NCBI GenBank assembly: GCA_938007965.1
Contig: CALLMH010000071.1
Location: 1-49,620, forward strand
Source of the DNA: an uncultured Saprospiraceae bacterium
GTDB lineage: Bacteria > Bacteroidota > Bacteroidia > Chitinophagales > Saprospiraceae
Length of the DNA stretch: 49,620 nucleotides
Reading direction: 5' to 3'
Below the pieces are notes generated by a model. It was not told the DNA's origin and ran no database searches. It saw nothing but the letters and a program-made list of their open reading frames with translations. Shown here piece after piece: positions 17,871-26,306 of the stretch. The position numbers and the translations under genes were made by a program. Position 1 is the stretch's first letter. Every line of letters starts with the position of its first letter.

Positions 17871-18012
17871 AAAATCGATGCATTATCTTCGAGCATATCT
17901 TTTCGCTCGCGGAAAGGATTCCTACAGTTACTATAAAGCATAATTCCGCCTTTCTCTCCGAAGATCTAGACATGAGAGACAAGTTTTTATTTTTTGTAAA
18001 ACGGTCTAAATA

Positions 18013-18951
18013 CTAGCTATTTAAATAATCCTCGACGTTTTTTTCGATTCTAGTCTTGACATCAGAAGTGTCAGCTCTTTGGAAAGTTTTACCTGTTATG
18101 ACTTCGTACAGCTCTATATATCTTTCAGAGACCAGATTCACAAATTCGTCTGGCATATCAGGCATTGTCTGTCCTTCCTTGCCCTGAAAACCATTATCCA
18201 TCAACCATTCTCTGACGAATTCTTTACTTAGTTGCTTTTGAGGTTCTCCTTTTGCTTGTCGTTCTTCGTATCCTTCTGCATAGAAATATCTCGAACTATC
18301 AGGCGTATGGATCTCATCCATCAGGATAATCTCTCCATCTATGAGACCAAACTCATATTTCGTATCTACTAAAATAAGTCCTCGCTCTGCAGCCATCTCT
18401 GTTCCCCTCCAAAACAACTGAAGTGTGTAATCTTCTAATTGCTCCCATTGTGCCGCTGTCACTATCCCTTGTTTGAGTATTTCTTCTTTGGATATATCTT
18501 CATCATGTCCTTCTTCTGCTTTCGTAGCTGGTGTAATAAGAGGTCGCGGGAATCTATCGTTTTGTCTTAGTCCTTCTAGCATCACCTCTCCGCAAAGTAC
18601 TCTCTCACCACTATTATAAGTCCTCCAAGCATGACCTGCCATATAGCCACGTACGACCATCTCTAACATGATCGGCTCGCACTGTCGGCCTATCGCCACA
18701 TTAGGATCAGGTGTTGCTTCTAACCAATTGGGTACTATATCTTTCGTCGCATCCAAGAAATGCTTGGCCACCTGATTTAATACTTGACCTTTATATGGTA
18801 TAGCTCTAGGCAGAATATGGTCGAATGCAGATATCCTGTCAGAAGCTACCATGATTAGTTTGTCCTGGACAAAGTATACATCTCTTACCTTTCCATTATA
18901 CACCTTAGTCTGACCTGGAAAATCGAAGTTAGTAGTAGCTATTGCATTCAT
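18013..18951 (-). CDS. purC: SAICAR synthase
   Basis: A 312-residue phosphoribosylaminoimidazole-succinocarboxamide synthase, adding aspartate to CAIR in purine synthesis. Visible are [28 protein letters not shown] at the nucleotide site, [43 protein letters not shown], and [12 protein letters not shown]. Length matches the roughly 300-residue class found in yeast and Bacteroidota rather than the 237-residue E. coli form. It is monocistronic, with 170 bases separating its start from the divergent helicase gene. Confidence 0.96.
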   Translation of the reverse strand: MNAIATTNFDFPGQTKVYNGKVRDVYFVQDKLIMVASDRISAFDHILPRAIPYKGQVLNQVAKHFLDATKDIVPNWLEATPDPNVAIGRQCEPIMLEMVVRGYMAGHAWRTYNSGERVLCGEVMLEGLRQNDRFPRPLITPATKAEEGHDEDISKEEILKQGIVTAAQWEQLEDYTLQLFWRGTEMAAERGLILVDTKYEFGLIDGEIILMDEIHTPDSSRYFYAEGYEERQAKGEPQKQLSKEFVREWLMDNGFQGKEGQTMPDMPDEFVNLVSERYIELYEVITGKTFQRADTSDVKTRIEKNVEDYLNS

Positions 18952-19121
18952 AGATATGCTTGTTATTTGTTAATTATGTTAATCAAAATACGAAGGGTTA
19001 AAAATATAGATTTAGTCCAACAATCGACTATTTTTTTAATTCTTTTAAGAATAGTTACCATTTTAATTTTTATCTCCTCATATTTGCCATTTAGCCCAAA
19101 ATCACTTAAAAAGTACCGAAT

Positions 19122-22100
19122 TTGTATTGGTTAGACAACATAGACAAGCATATAGAACATTTCGCATCTCCGGCAATACAGCAAAGGGGAAAAACATTGG
19201 CAAATATTGGAGCACTCCGATCTGTAGAATATGATACAGAAAACAACAATGGAACTGCAGAGGTAAGCTCAGGAGAAATATTCATCGTAAAAATAAACAA
19301 TGGTGTAAGCCAAGATTTTAGAAATATCTCCACAGAATGCGATTGTGATTATGAAAATGGAATGTGCAAACATGAAGTTGCAGCTTTACATGGACTCAAG
19401 AAGAAATTCCAGTATAACTCTGCCGCGATTATCAACATCATCAATCAGACTAATACTATACACAATAGTTCTAGCGAATTGGAAATGGATGCTGACATGG
19501 TGTCTAAATACACCCTTGAAGCACAGTACCCTCCAAGGGTTAGGGATTCGTCAGATAGCATGGTCGTGAAGTATAATACGATCTCTGAAAATTTGCTATC
19601 ATTCGATATTGGGGAGAAGGCATACCGATGGGAAAAAGAAAGTTATGATTATGAAACGGTTAGTTTTCTGCTTGCAAAGGATAAAGTGACTACACGATGT
19701 ACTTGCAACAAACAAGTAATGGAATTATGTAATCATCAGATGAAAGCGGTTCACCATATATTCATCGAGCTAGGGCTTCCAAAACTCCTCAACAACTTTC
19801 CAAGTGTCGAAGATCTACGCGAAGTCGCAGCTGGAGAATACGGCCTATCAAGTGCTGAAGAAGTAGATAAATTCTTCACATTGACGCTCACGGATAAGGG
19901 GCCTGAGTTTATGCCCAAAGATAAGGAGTTGGTATCTTTTTCAGATCATCTCTACCTCGTCAAGAAATTAGAACAGATCAATACGACAACCCCTTATAAT
20001 GCTATAAGTGAAACTGACCACGTTGATGACAATCTGCAAGGAATATCTCTATTTTTAGATAATGATTCGGATACTATTCCGATCAGATTACATATAATAT
20101 CTGGTAAGTCGAATAAGAAAAGCGAAAAGATCGTAAGTAGTGTGACGAATGTAGATGACCCGTCTCAGATAAATCCATCACTCAGGAGTATATTCTTAGA
20201 TTATGAGAAGATAAAAAGCCTATACAACAGTCAGTTTCCTGATACAGTGCATCCGAAAATGCTCAATCTATTGACGAAGCATAAAGAAACATTATTATCG
20301 GTCCCTCTATACTATATGAAGGAGAAGTTTAGCTTCCGGCGTGCCGATATGCGAAACGTAGAATTCTCTGAAACCACGGCAAAAGTGTTGATCAAAGCTA
20401 GGGCGAATAATGCCCAATATATTCTAGAAGGTTATATACTTTTTGGTAACGAAGAAATTCCAATCAAGTCATTGGTCGGTGAGATTAATTCACTCTTGTT
20501 ATTTCATAATAATCAGTTCTTTGTAATCGACAGTCTGCGTGCGAGTAGATTGATACAACTATTGATAGAAAGACCAATCCTAAAGTACTCGATCAAATCG
20601 AAGGAATCTTTTAATCAGCAGGTAAGTCAGCTATCTCATGTTGCCAATCTTGAGTTCAAAGGGGAAGACCTTGAGATCGGAGAACGTGTGCTTATGTCTG
20701 AAGAGAAAATCATAGACCTATCAGAAAATTCCGAAAGTCTAATACTACAGCCTCTCATAAAATATGAAGATGGTAAGCTGTACAGACCAATCATCGATGC
20801 CGAGCATATAGAAGACGCTCAAGATAAGCTCTTCAAGATGAAGAGAGATTCAGAATTAGAAAGTAGCTTTATAAACTCGCTTTCTGCTTTTGATCCTGAA
20901 TTTGAAAAACAAGCACATCTTGGTTTTTTCTACAAGAACCTTGATTCTGTGATCAACACTCCATGGATTTTCGACCTGTACAGATATTGCAAAGAGAATG
21001 AGATATCAATAACGGGCTATGAAAACCTTGAAAAAATAAACTATAACCCTAACGAGGCGAAAGTAAATATCAGCCTTAGTTCGGGTATGGATTGGTTCGA
21101 AGGGGATATCGATATGAAGTTCGGGGAGCTGTCGGTAGAATTGATCGCCCTTAGAAACGCTATACTCAATAATGATACGACCGTAAAGTTAGACGATGGC
21201 ACCCAAGGCCTTCTTCCAGAAGAATGGATCGATCGACTATCCGCTATGTTTAGAAATAGCGATGTCGTAGATGGCAAACTATTGATCAGCAAGATGAAGT
21301 TCAATCTTATAGATTCCCTATTTGATGAGATCAATGATGATCAATTGAAGATGGAGATAGACTACAGAAAGCGTCTCTTGATGGATTTCGATAATATAGA
21401 AGAAGTACCACTGCCCGAATCTGTAAATGCAGAACTCAGACCTTATCAAAAGACTGGATTTTATTGGCTCAAGTTCTTAGATGATTTCGGATTTGGGGGA
21501 TGTCTAGCGGATGATATGGGACTTGGTAAGACTTTGCAAGTGATTACATTCTTAGCATATAAAAAAGAACAAGGAGCAGGCACTAACTTGATCGTACTTC
21601 CAAAATCTCTACTATTCAACTGGGAAGATGAAATACGTAAGTTCTGCCCTAGCCTTACTTACCTTATCTATCATGGAAACAAGAGAAAATTAGAACTCAA
21701 AAACTTCGACAAATATGACATGATCCTCTCTACGTATGGGACTGTCACCAATGATATAGAAGACATCATGGAGCATCACTTCTCCTACTGTGTACTAGAT
21801 GAAAGTCAAGCAATAAAAAATCCAACGAGTAAACGATATAAAGCGATGCGACTCGTCAAATCTGACAATAAGATAGTCATGACGGGTACACCTATCGAAA
21901 ATCAAACCTTCGATTTGTTTGCACAGTTCAACTTTATAAATCCAGGATTCTTTGGTTCGGCGAATCAATTCAAAATGCACTTTGCAGAACCTATAGATAT
22001 GTATGGCAATCAAGCTGTAAGTTTAGAATTGCGTAAACTCGTAAAACCATTCCTACTGAGGAGAACCAAAGAGCAGGTAGCCAAAGATCTCCCGCCGAAA

Positions 22101-22814
22101 ACTGAAAGTATCATCCACGTAGAGATGACGAAGAAGCAACGAGTGATATATGATGCATTCGTACAGAGATATAAAGATTACGTAAGCCAAAAGATCAATG
22201 AAAATGGTATACAGAGATCTAAGATGTTTGTCATAGAAGCATTACTCAAGCTGAGACAAATATGTAACTCTCCTGCCCTCCTAAATGAAGATAAAGAGTA
22301 TCCTAATGAGTCGGTAAAGATCGACGTAATCATGGAGCGCTTATCAGAATTAGTGAGTGGTCATAAAGTCCTTGTGATCTCACAGTTTACTTCTATGCTA
22401 TCGTTGATCAGAGAGAAAGTAGAGGCGGCTCAAATACCATATTCTTACCTCGATGGATCTACCAGAAATAGAAAAGAAGTGGTAGATCAATTCAATGAAA
22501 ATGATGATTATAGAGTATTCTTACTATCACTAAAAGCTGGAGGTGTAGGTCTGAATCTAGCATCTGCAGATTATGTCTTCTTAGTAGATCCTTGGTGGAA
22601 TCCTGCAGCTGAATCACAAGCTATAGATAGAGCGCACAGAATCGGCCAGAAGAACCAAGTATTCGCCTATAGAATGATCTGCAAAGATTCTATAGAAGAG
22701 AAAATACAATTACTCCAACAGAAAAAACGAAAGATGGCCACAGACATCATTCAAGTGGAAGAGAGTTTTATCAAGTCGCTTACGCAGGATGATATTATGG
22801 CGTTATTTTCATAA
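19122..22814 (+). CDS. SWIM zinc-finger / SNF2-family helicase
   Basis: A 1230-residue ATP-dependent DNA translocase. Near the N-terminus is a SWIM zinc finger (residues about 72-90, CDCDYENGMCKHE), and near residue 193 a second SWIM-like set (CTCNKQVMELCNHQ). The middle 500 residues are weakly conserved. The SNF2 core begins near residue 770 with LRPYQKTGFYWLKFL. It has Walker A in DDMGLGKTLQVI (about 800), motif II DESQ (about 892), motif III MTGTPIENQ and the C-terminal RecA lobe with LSLKAGGVGLNLA and DRAHRIGQ. The start is TTG at 19122, because a stop lies five codons upstream. It has its own terminator. Its exact role (transcription, repair) is unknown. Confidence 0.92.
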   Translation: MYWLDNIDKHIEHFASPAIQQRGKTLANIGALRSVEYDTENNNGTAEVSSGEIFIVKINNGVSQDFRNISTECDCDYENGMCKHEVAALHGLKKKFQYNSAAIINIINQTNTIHNSSSELEMDADMVSKYTLEAQYPPRVRDSSDSMVVKYNTISENLLSFDIGEKAYRWEKESYDYETVSFLLAKDKVTTRCTCNKQVMELCNHQMKAVHHIFIELGLPKLLNNFPSVEDLREVAAGEYGLSSAEEVDKFFTLTLTDKGPEFMPKDKELVSFSDHLYLVKKLEQINTTTPYNAISETDHVDDNLQGISLFLDNDSDTIPIRLHIISGKSNKKSEKIVSSVTNVDDPSQINPSLRSIFLDYEKIKSLYNSQFPDTVHPKMLNLLTKHKETLLSVPLYYMKEKFSFRRADMRNVEFSETTAKVLIKARANNAQYILEGYILFGNEEIPIKSLVGEINSLLLFHNNQFFVIDSLRASRLIQLLIERPILKYSIKSKESFNQQVSQLSHVANLEFKGEDLEIGERVLMSEEKIIDLSENSESLILQPLIKYEDGKLYRPIIDAEHIEDAQDKLFKMKRDSELESSFINSLSAFDPEFEKQAHLGFFYKNLDSVINTPWIFDLYRYCKENEISITGYENLEKINYNPNEAKVNISLSSGMDWFEGDIDMKFGELSVELIALRNAILNNDTTVKLDDGTQGLLPEEWIDRLSAMFRNSDVVDGKLLISKMKFNLIDSLFDEINDDQLKMEIDYRKRLLMDFDNIEEVPLPESVNAELRPYQKTGFYWLKFLDDFGFGGCLADDMGLGKTLQVITFLAYKKEQGAGTNLIVLPKSLLFNWEDEIRKFCPSLTYLIYHGNKRKLELKNFDKYDMILSTYGTVTNDIEDIMEHHFSYCVLDESQAIKNPTSKRYKAMRLVKSDNKIVMTGTPIENQTFDLFAQFNFINPGFFGSANQFKMHFAEPIDMYGNQAVSLELRKLVKPFLLRRTKEQVAKDLPPKTESIIHVEMTKKQRVIYDAFVQRYKDYVSQKINENGIQRSKMFVIEALLKLRQICNSPALLNEDKEYPNESVKIDVIMERLSELVSGHKVLVISQFTSMLSLIREKVEAAQIPYSYLDGSTRNRKEVVDQFNENDDYRVFLLSLKAGGVGLNLASADYVFLVDPWWNPAAESQAIDRAHRIGQKNQVFAYRMICKDSIEEKIQLLQQKKRKMATDIIQVEESFIKSLTQDDIMALFS

Positions 22815-22821
22815 TAATAAG

Positions 22822-22850
22822 GGATATTCCGAAATACGGAATATCCTTTT
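22822..22850 (+). terminator. Rho-independent terminator of the SNF2 helicase gene
   Basis: A perfect 10-bp stem (ggatattccg/cggaatatcc) with an aaata loop, followed by TTTTATT, 8 bases after the stop codon. Its stem and loop closely resemble the hairpin at 22943-22965 inside the neighbouring repeat. Confidence 0.88.
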
Positions 22851-22873
22851 ATTCACTAGACTATGACAGCATC

Positions 22874-23329
22874 ACTTCTGAAAAGAACACCCTTTTTAGT
22901 AATGATTTAATCGTAAATATGATGCAATACATTTATCATACAGATATTCGTAAATAACGAATATCAGTATTCTATAACAGTTTTTCTAACTACTTCTGAA
23001 AAAATCACCCTGCTTAATGGTCTTTTACCCTAAAAACAGTGTTATTGGTTATCTATATTACCAGCCGCTCGCCGCTGCCGGCTTTCAATTTTTTCTTGAT
23101 AAAAAACTGAAACAAAAAAATCAAGGCTTTACTCAGTGATTAACCTTTTCCGAAAACAAATTTTCTAAACAGCACCAAACTCGACGCCTAAGGGCGTCTC
23201 AAACAAGGTTCTGTTTTTTAACGAAAATTAGTCTCCGAAAAACTACACTGACTAAGGCCAATTTAACTTGTTGCAGCAACTTTATAAAATACCAGAATTT
23301 AGAAAGGGTCCTTACTTCTGAATATCCCT
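22874..23329 (+). repeat. Composite mosaic repeat element in a convergent gap
   Basis: Most of the 525-base gene-free gap between the SNF2 gene and the convergent membrane-protein gene is one composite element. From left to right: a block acttctgaaaagaacaccc (22874); a hairpin gatattcgt/acgaatatc (22943-22965); a second, 17/19-identical copy of the block (22992); a GC-rich section with cagccgctcgcc; a long hairpin (23125-23259); and a tail (23255-23329) ending in a third related block. The B section recurs at 31604-31786 and, in part, at 7101-7124. The tail recurs at 17796-17870. No ORF, transposase or target duplication was seen. Confidence 0.75.
23125..23259 (+). repeat. Long imperfect inverted repeat (about 135 bases)
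   Basis: The outer arms ggctttactcagtg and cactgactaaggcc pair at 12 of 14 positions. Inner arms pair in sequence: aattttc with gaaaatt, aaacag with ctgttt, and the tip gacgcc with ggcgtc around a taag loop. Together they fold into one long hairpin with internal loops. It could be a structured RNA, a terminator-like or cruciform element, or a decayed miniature transposon; sequence alone does not decide. Confidence 0.65.
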
Positions 23330-23339
23330 ATCATAGCTT

Positions 23340-23870
23340 CTACTCAGCTATACCTGCAAGTTCTCTAATCATCACTATATTCTCAATATTTTTTCCAAAG
23401 TCTATTTGTGTTAAACATAATTTTGGCCTACTTTCTATTTGATATTCGAATATATTATCTGAGGCTGAACTAATTTTTATCGCTATTCTTTCTCCCCAAG
23501 ATTTCCATGTTATTCCAGAATTTAATCTAAGGATATCATCGTTTGATTTCAATTTCATCTGAGACATAACTGCATGATCAGAAATTCTAGAAAGAAACTC
23601 TTCCTTACTAACTTTGGATACAAATTCAGCGGATTGCGTGGACTTCAAGTCAGCTTCACTAGGCTCTAAAATTCCTTGATCATTTAGATTCGAAACGTGC
23701 ATTGACACTAATGTCAGAGACATAATACCACCAAAGAAAATGGTGTGAAATAGAATTTTGCCAACGCTAAATACTCCATCATCAATGTATCCTGTAATAG
23801 CCATTGCCGAAGAATAGAAAAGACCCGTAAACAAAAATACTTTGATATATAATTTCTCTATTGGTTTCAT
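23340..23870 (-). CDS. Hypothetical two-helix membrane protein
   Basis: A 176-residue protein that I do not recognise. Two hydrophobic helices lie near residues 10-27 and 36-55, so the N-terminus is membrane-embedded. A polar linker follows, then a soluble domain from about 85 with SKEEFLSRISDHAVMS, LRLNSGITWKSWGERIAIKI and EYQIESRPKLCLTQIDFGKN, ending IVMIRELAGI. This beta-rich tail resembles a small PH-like or DUF-type sensor domain, but that is a guess. It is alone on its strand, directly adjoining the composite repeat at its 3' end. Confidence 0.6.
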   Translation of the reverse strand: MKPIEKLYIKVFLFTGLFYSSAMAITGYIDDGVFSVGKILFHTIFFGGIMSLTLVSMHVSNLNDQGILEPSEADLKSTQSAEFVSKVSKEEFLSRISDHAVMSQMKLKSNDDILRLNSGITWKSWGERIAIKISSASDNIFEYQIESRPKLCLTQIDFGKNIENIVMIRELAGIAE

Positions 23871-24036
23871 GATTATCTATTTAAAGTGTTAGACCATAGG
23901 AAAACACACGTTTACTTTCAATAAGTCAAACATACGGCTGATCAACAAATATACCTTTTTTCCACATTACTGATAGTTAGTAGACTTTATCGAGTGTGTA
24001 TATACTCATGAGTAGTTGCTGTATAGGTAATAGCAT

Positions 24037-24070
24037 AAAAAAAGACCCAACTGATGTTGAGTCTTTTTTT
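24037..24070. terminator. Rho-independent terminator downstream of the rpsU pair
   Basis: A stem aaaaaaagac-c-caac / gttg-a-gtcttttttt with a tgat loop and one internal mismatch. T-runs are present on both strands. It serves the minus-strand genes ending at 24114. A second dyad (ttcactagat/atctagtgaa, 24080-24110) lies between it and that gene. Confidence 0.85.
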
Positions 24071-24113
24071 ATTATCTAATTCACTAGATGTAGAATCTAT
24101 ATCTAGTGAAAGA

Positions 24114-24326
24114 TTAAGCTGATTTTGCTGATGGCATTGAGGTATCCGTAAATTTTTTACCTTCCCATTTCCCTAACCATTCACAATCTTTCCCAAGATT
24201 TTTGTAGGATAGAAATCTATTTACTGCATCATTCTTATCTTTTCGTTTGATAGTGATGCTGTTATGTCCACCATTTCGGATGTTGAAGTAATAGATTCCT
24301 TGTCCGTAGTCAAATTTCTTTGCCAT
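24114..24326 (-). CDS. Small basic protein linked to rpsU
   Basis: A 70-residue protein with a lysine-rich composition, no signal peptide and no membrane helix. Readable features are YFNIRNGGHNSITIKRKDKNDAV and an aromatic CEWLGKWEGKKF near the C-terminus. It starts 15 bases after rpsU and precedes a shared terminator, so it is almost certainly co-transcribed. I do not recognise the family. The aromatic/basic make-up would suit an RNA-associated protein, but that is inference from context. Confidence 0.65.
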   Translation of the reverse strand: MAKKFDYGQGIYYFNIRNGGHNSITIKRKDKNDAVNRFLSYKNLGKDCEWLGKWEGKKFTDTSMPSAKSA

Positions 24327-24341
24327 AAAATACTAATTTAA

Positions 24342-24530
24342 TTATTTAGGTCCGAATTTCTCGAGTCTATAGGCAGCGTCCATTATTTCTTCTCTTCTTC
24401 TTACTGAAGGTTTGATGAAATGCTTTCTCTTTCTTAATTGTTTTACGATACCCACATTTCTGTGCTTTCTTTTGTATCTCTTAAGTGCTCTGTCTATTGA
24501 CTCTTCTTCCTTTACATTGATGATTATCAT
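24342..24530 (-). CDS. rpsU: 30S ribosomal protein S21
   Basis: A 62-residue S21: MIIINVKEEESIDRALKRYK, then the basic LRKRKHFIKPSVRRREE. S21 sits on the 30S platform near the anti-Shine-Dalgarno end of 16S rRNA, which is of interest in Bacteroidota where Shine-Dalgarno use is weak. It is the first of a two-gene unit with the 70-residue protein. Confidence 0.95.
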   Translation of the reverse strand: MIIINVKEEESIDRALKRYKRKHRNVGIVKQLRKRKHFIKPSVRRREEIMDAAYRLEKFGPK

Positions 24531-24658
24531 ATGTCTAATTTAACTTTATATATTTTCTAATTATTCATATTAGATAATACGCCATATAATCAAGCGCATT
24601 TATTCCAACTGTATTTTATAAAAATTAGTTTCTAAATTCATTAAAAAAAGCTGTTTTA

Positions 24659-25636
24659 TCAAGCTTTTGTGCTTTTTTCTAGAACCAGAACTCCAATAAA
24701 GCCCGCAAAAGTACATAAAATAGTTATAATAACAAAGGGATCTCCCATCATATAAGAAGATGGCACAACATTTAACTCTTGAATCACTTTAATACTTTCT
24801 TGATCGATTTGAGAATAATTAGTTAAGTCAAGTACTTTCAGTCTTTCTCCTGTTTCTTTATTAAGTATCTCACTGACATTTCGCCAAGGCCAAACTTTGT
24901 TTAAAGCACCTATGAGAAACCCCGTCAGCAAGGCAAGACTAAGATTTTTATACGATTTAAATAACCAACTCAATATTCTAGAAAATCCTAATAATCCTAC
25001 TAAACACCCTGAACCAAAAATAGCGAGTAAGAAAAAACTCCCAGCATCTTGATTAGAAATAAAGCTTTTCGTTGTATTTATTATTATGGTATACATCCCC
25101 ATTAATAATAATATAAAACTCCCAGATACTCCCGGCAACATAAGCGCCGATATAGCGATCATACCAGCGACAAATATATAGATTGGATTAGTACTCCCAT
25201 CTGAAGGAGATATCACCGTAATACCATATGCTATCAATACACCCACTAAAAATACCAGTACTTTTTTTATGTCCCAAGCATCTATTTGTTTTCCTATTAC
25301 AATGGCCGAAGCGACGATAAGACCAAAGAAGAATCCCCAAAGTGGCTCTGGATAGTGATCCAATAAATATGTGACACCGAATATACCCACTAGAATCCCC
25401 ATTGCCATTCCTCCTAGTAGATAAGTCAGAAATTTACCATTGATTGCTTTCCAAAAGCCAGAAATACCATTTTCCCTAAATCCTAGAAAAGCTTCTGGGC
25501 CAAAAGATTTGATCGTGTGGATTAGTTCTTCGTAGATCCCAGTGATAAATGCAATCGTACCTCCTGACACGCCTGGAATTACTTCGGCGATTCCCATAGC
25601 CGCTCCCTTCAAAACCAGACTCAATTTATTATTCAT
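24659..25636 (-). CDS. DUF368 family membrane protein (PopT-like)
   Basis: A 325-residue polytopic membrane protein with about eight hydrophobic helices. The N-terminus has the DUF368 signature GAAMGIAEVIPGVSGGTIAFITGIYE, and a second half-motif appears near residue 165 (ALMLPGVSGSFILLLMGMY), consistent with an internal duplication. DUF368 members (PopT) have been shown to help recycle undecaprenyl phosphate across the membrane in other bacteria; the role here is by family. Its ATG overlaps the NUDIX stop codon by one base (TAATG), so the two are translationally coupled. Confidence 0.9.
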   Translation of the reverse strand: MNNKLSLVLKGAAMGIAEVIPGVSGGTIAFITGIYEELIHTIKSFGPEAFLGFRENGISGFWKAINGKFLTYLLGGMAMGILVGIFGVTYLLDHYPEPLWGFFFGLIVASAIVIGKQIDAWDIKKVLVFLVGVLIAYGITVISPSDGSTNPIYIFVAGMIAISALMLPGVSGSFILLLMGMYTIIINTTKSFISNQDAGSFFLLAIFGSGCLVGLLGFSRILSWLFKSYKNLSLALLTGFLIGALNKVWPWRNVSEILNKETGERLKVLDLTNYSQIDQESIKVIQELNVVPSSYMMGDPFVIITILCTFAGFIGVLVLEKSTKA

Positions 25637-26277
25637 TATAATTTTATTTTATTGGTTTTGACCTTATTGAGTACTGAGAGTATGTTCGAAAATACAATCC
25701 TATCCTTAGAGTAAAAATTCTCTAACGTCATCCACCTACATTCATCTATTCCCTCTTCTATTTGAGGTGTAAGTGGCTGATGTTTACCCTTCATAAGATA
25801 CCAATGAGATAGTTTGATACAGCGTATACCTTTCTTATTCAAAAAGGAATGATAAGTCTTTATTAGCTTTTTTCCTACTATTTCTACTTTATCAATTCCT
25901 GTCTCTTCTATTACTTCTCGGATGGCAGCATCCCGTCTCTTTTCGCCTTTTTCGAGTTTTCCTTTTGGCAGATCCCAGTGTCCACGCCTGTGTATCATCA
26001 ATACTTGATTGCGTTCGTTGACCACAGCTCCTCCAGCTGCTTCGACTACTTTGAATAGGCCGACAAAATCTTTCTTGAGTTTATTGTAATTCATATGGTG
26101 GATTATAATCGACTCCTGCTTCGTAGTCTTCTCACACAGATCGATAAAATTGAGCAAGTGAGTTACCTTGCCAGTATACCTCACAACCAAGTTATTATCA
26201 TCCCGAATAAAATTTTCTTTTATTTCTGAAGAAGGAAGTAATACAATCTTCGTCTCATTTATATAGATTTCGTACAT
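25636..26277 (-). CDS. NUDIX hydrolase
   Basis: A 213-residue protein. The first 90 residues (MYEIYINETKIVLLPSSE and on) are an N-terminal extension seen in Bacteroidota homologues. The NUDIX box follows from GHWDLPKGKLEKGEKRRDAAIREVIEETGI, matching GX5EX7REUXEEXGU with all catalytic glutamates. The substrate is unknown; the family cleaves nucleoside diphosphates linked to another group. I chose the ATG at 26277; MGRQMYE from 26289 is possible. The open frame reaches 26382, but that would overlap pyrE. The gene is divergent from pyrE by 29 bases and coupled to DUF368. Confidence 0.88.
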   Translation of the reverse strand: MYEIYINETKIVLLPSSEIKENFIRDDNNLVVRYTGKVTHLLNFIDLCEKTTKQESIIIHHMNYNKLKKDFVGLFKVVEAAGGAVVNERNQVLMIHRRGHWDLPKGKLEKGEKRRDAAIREVIEETGIDKVEIVGKKLIKTYHSFLNKKGIRCIKLSHWYLMKGKHQPLTPQIEEGIDECRWMTLENFYSKDRIVFSNILSVLNKVKTNKIKL

Positions 26278-26280
26278 TTG
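26273..26280 (+). promoter_or_regulatory. Candidate -7 promoter element for pyrE
   Basis: TACATTTG fits TAnnTTTG, 27 bases before the pyrE TTG. It covers the complementary NUDIX start codon at 26275-26277, so the pyrE promoter lies inside the opposite gene. Confidence 0.5.
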
Positions 26281-26306
26281 GCGACCCATAAATAAAATTG
26301 TAAGAG

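Noticed and set aside
17796-23329. Pair of repeats (A1 and A2) considered as ends of a 5.5-kb composite transposon carrying purC and the helicase
   Set aside because: Both copies are in the same orientation, but no transposase is present, purC is a housekeeping gene, and the repeat also occurs in parts elsewhere; dispersed copies are the simpler explanation.
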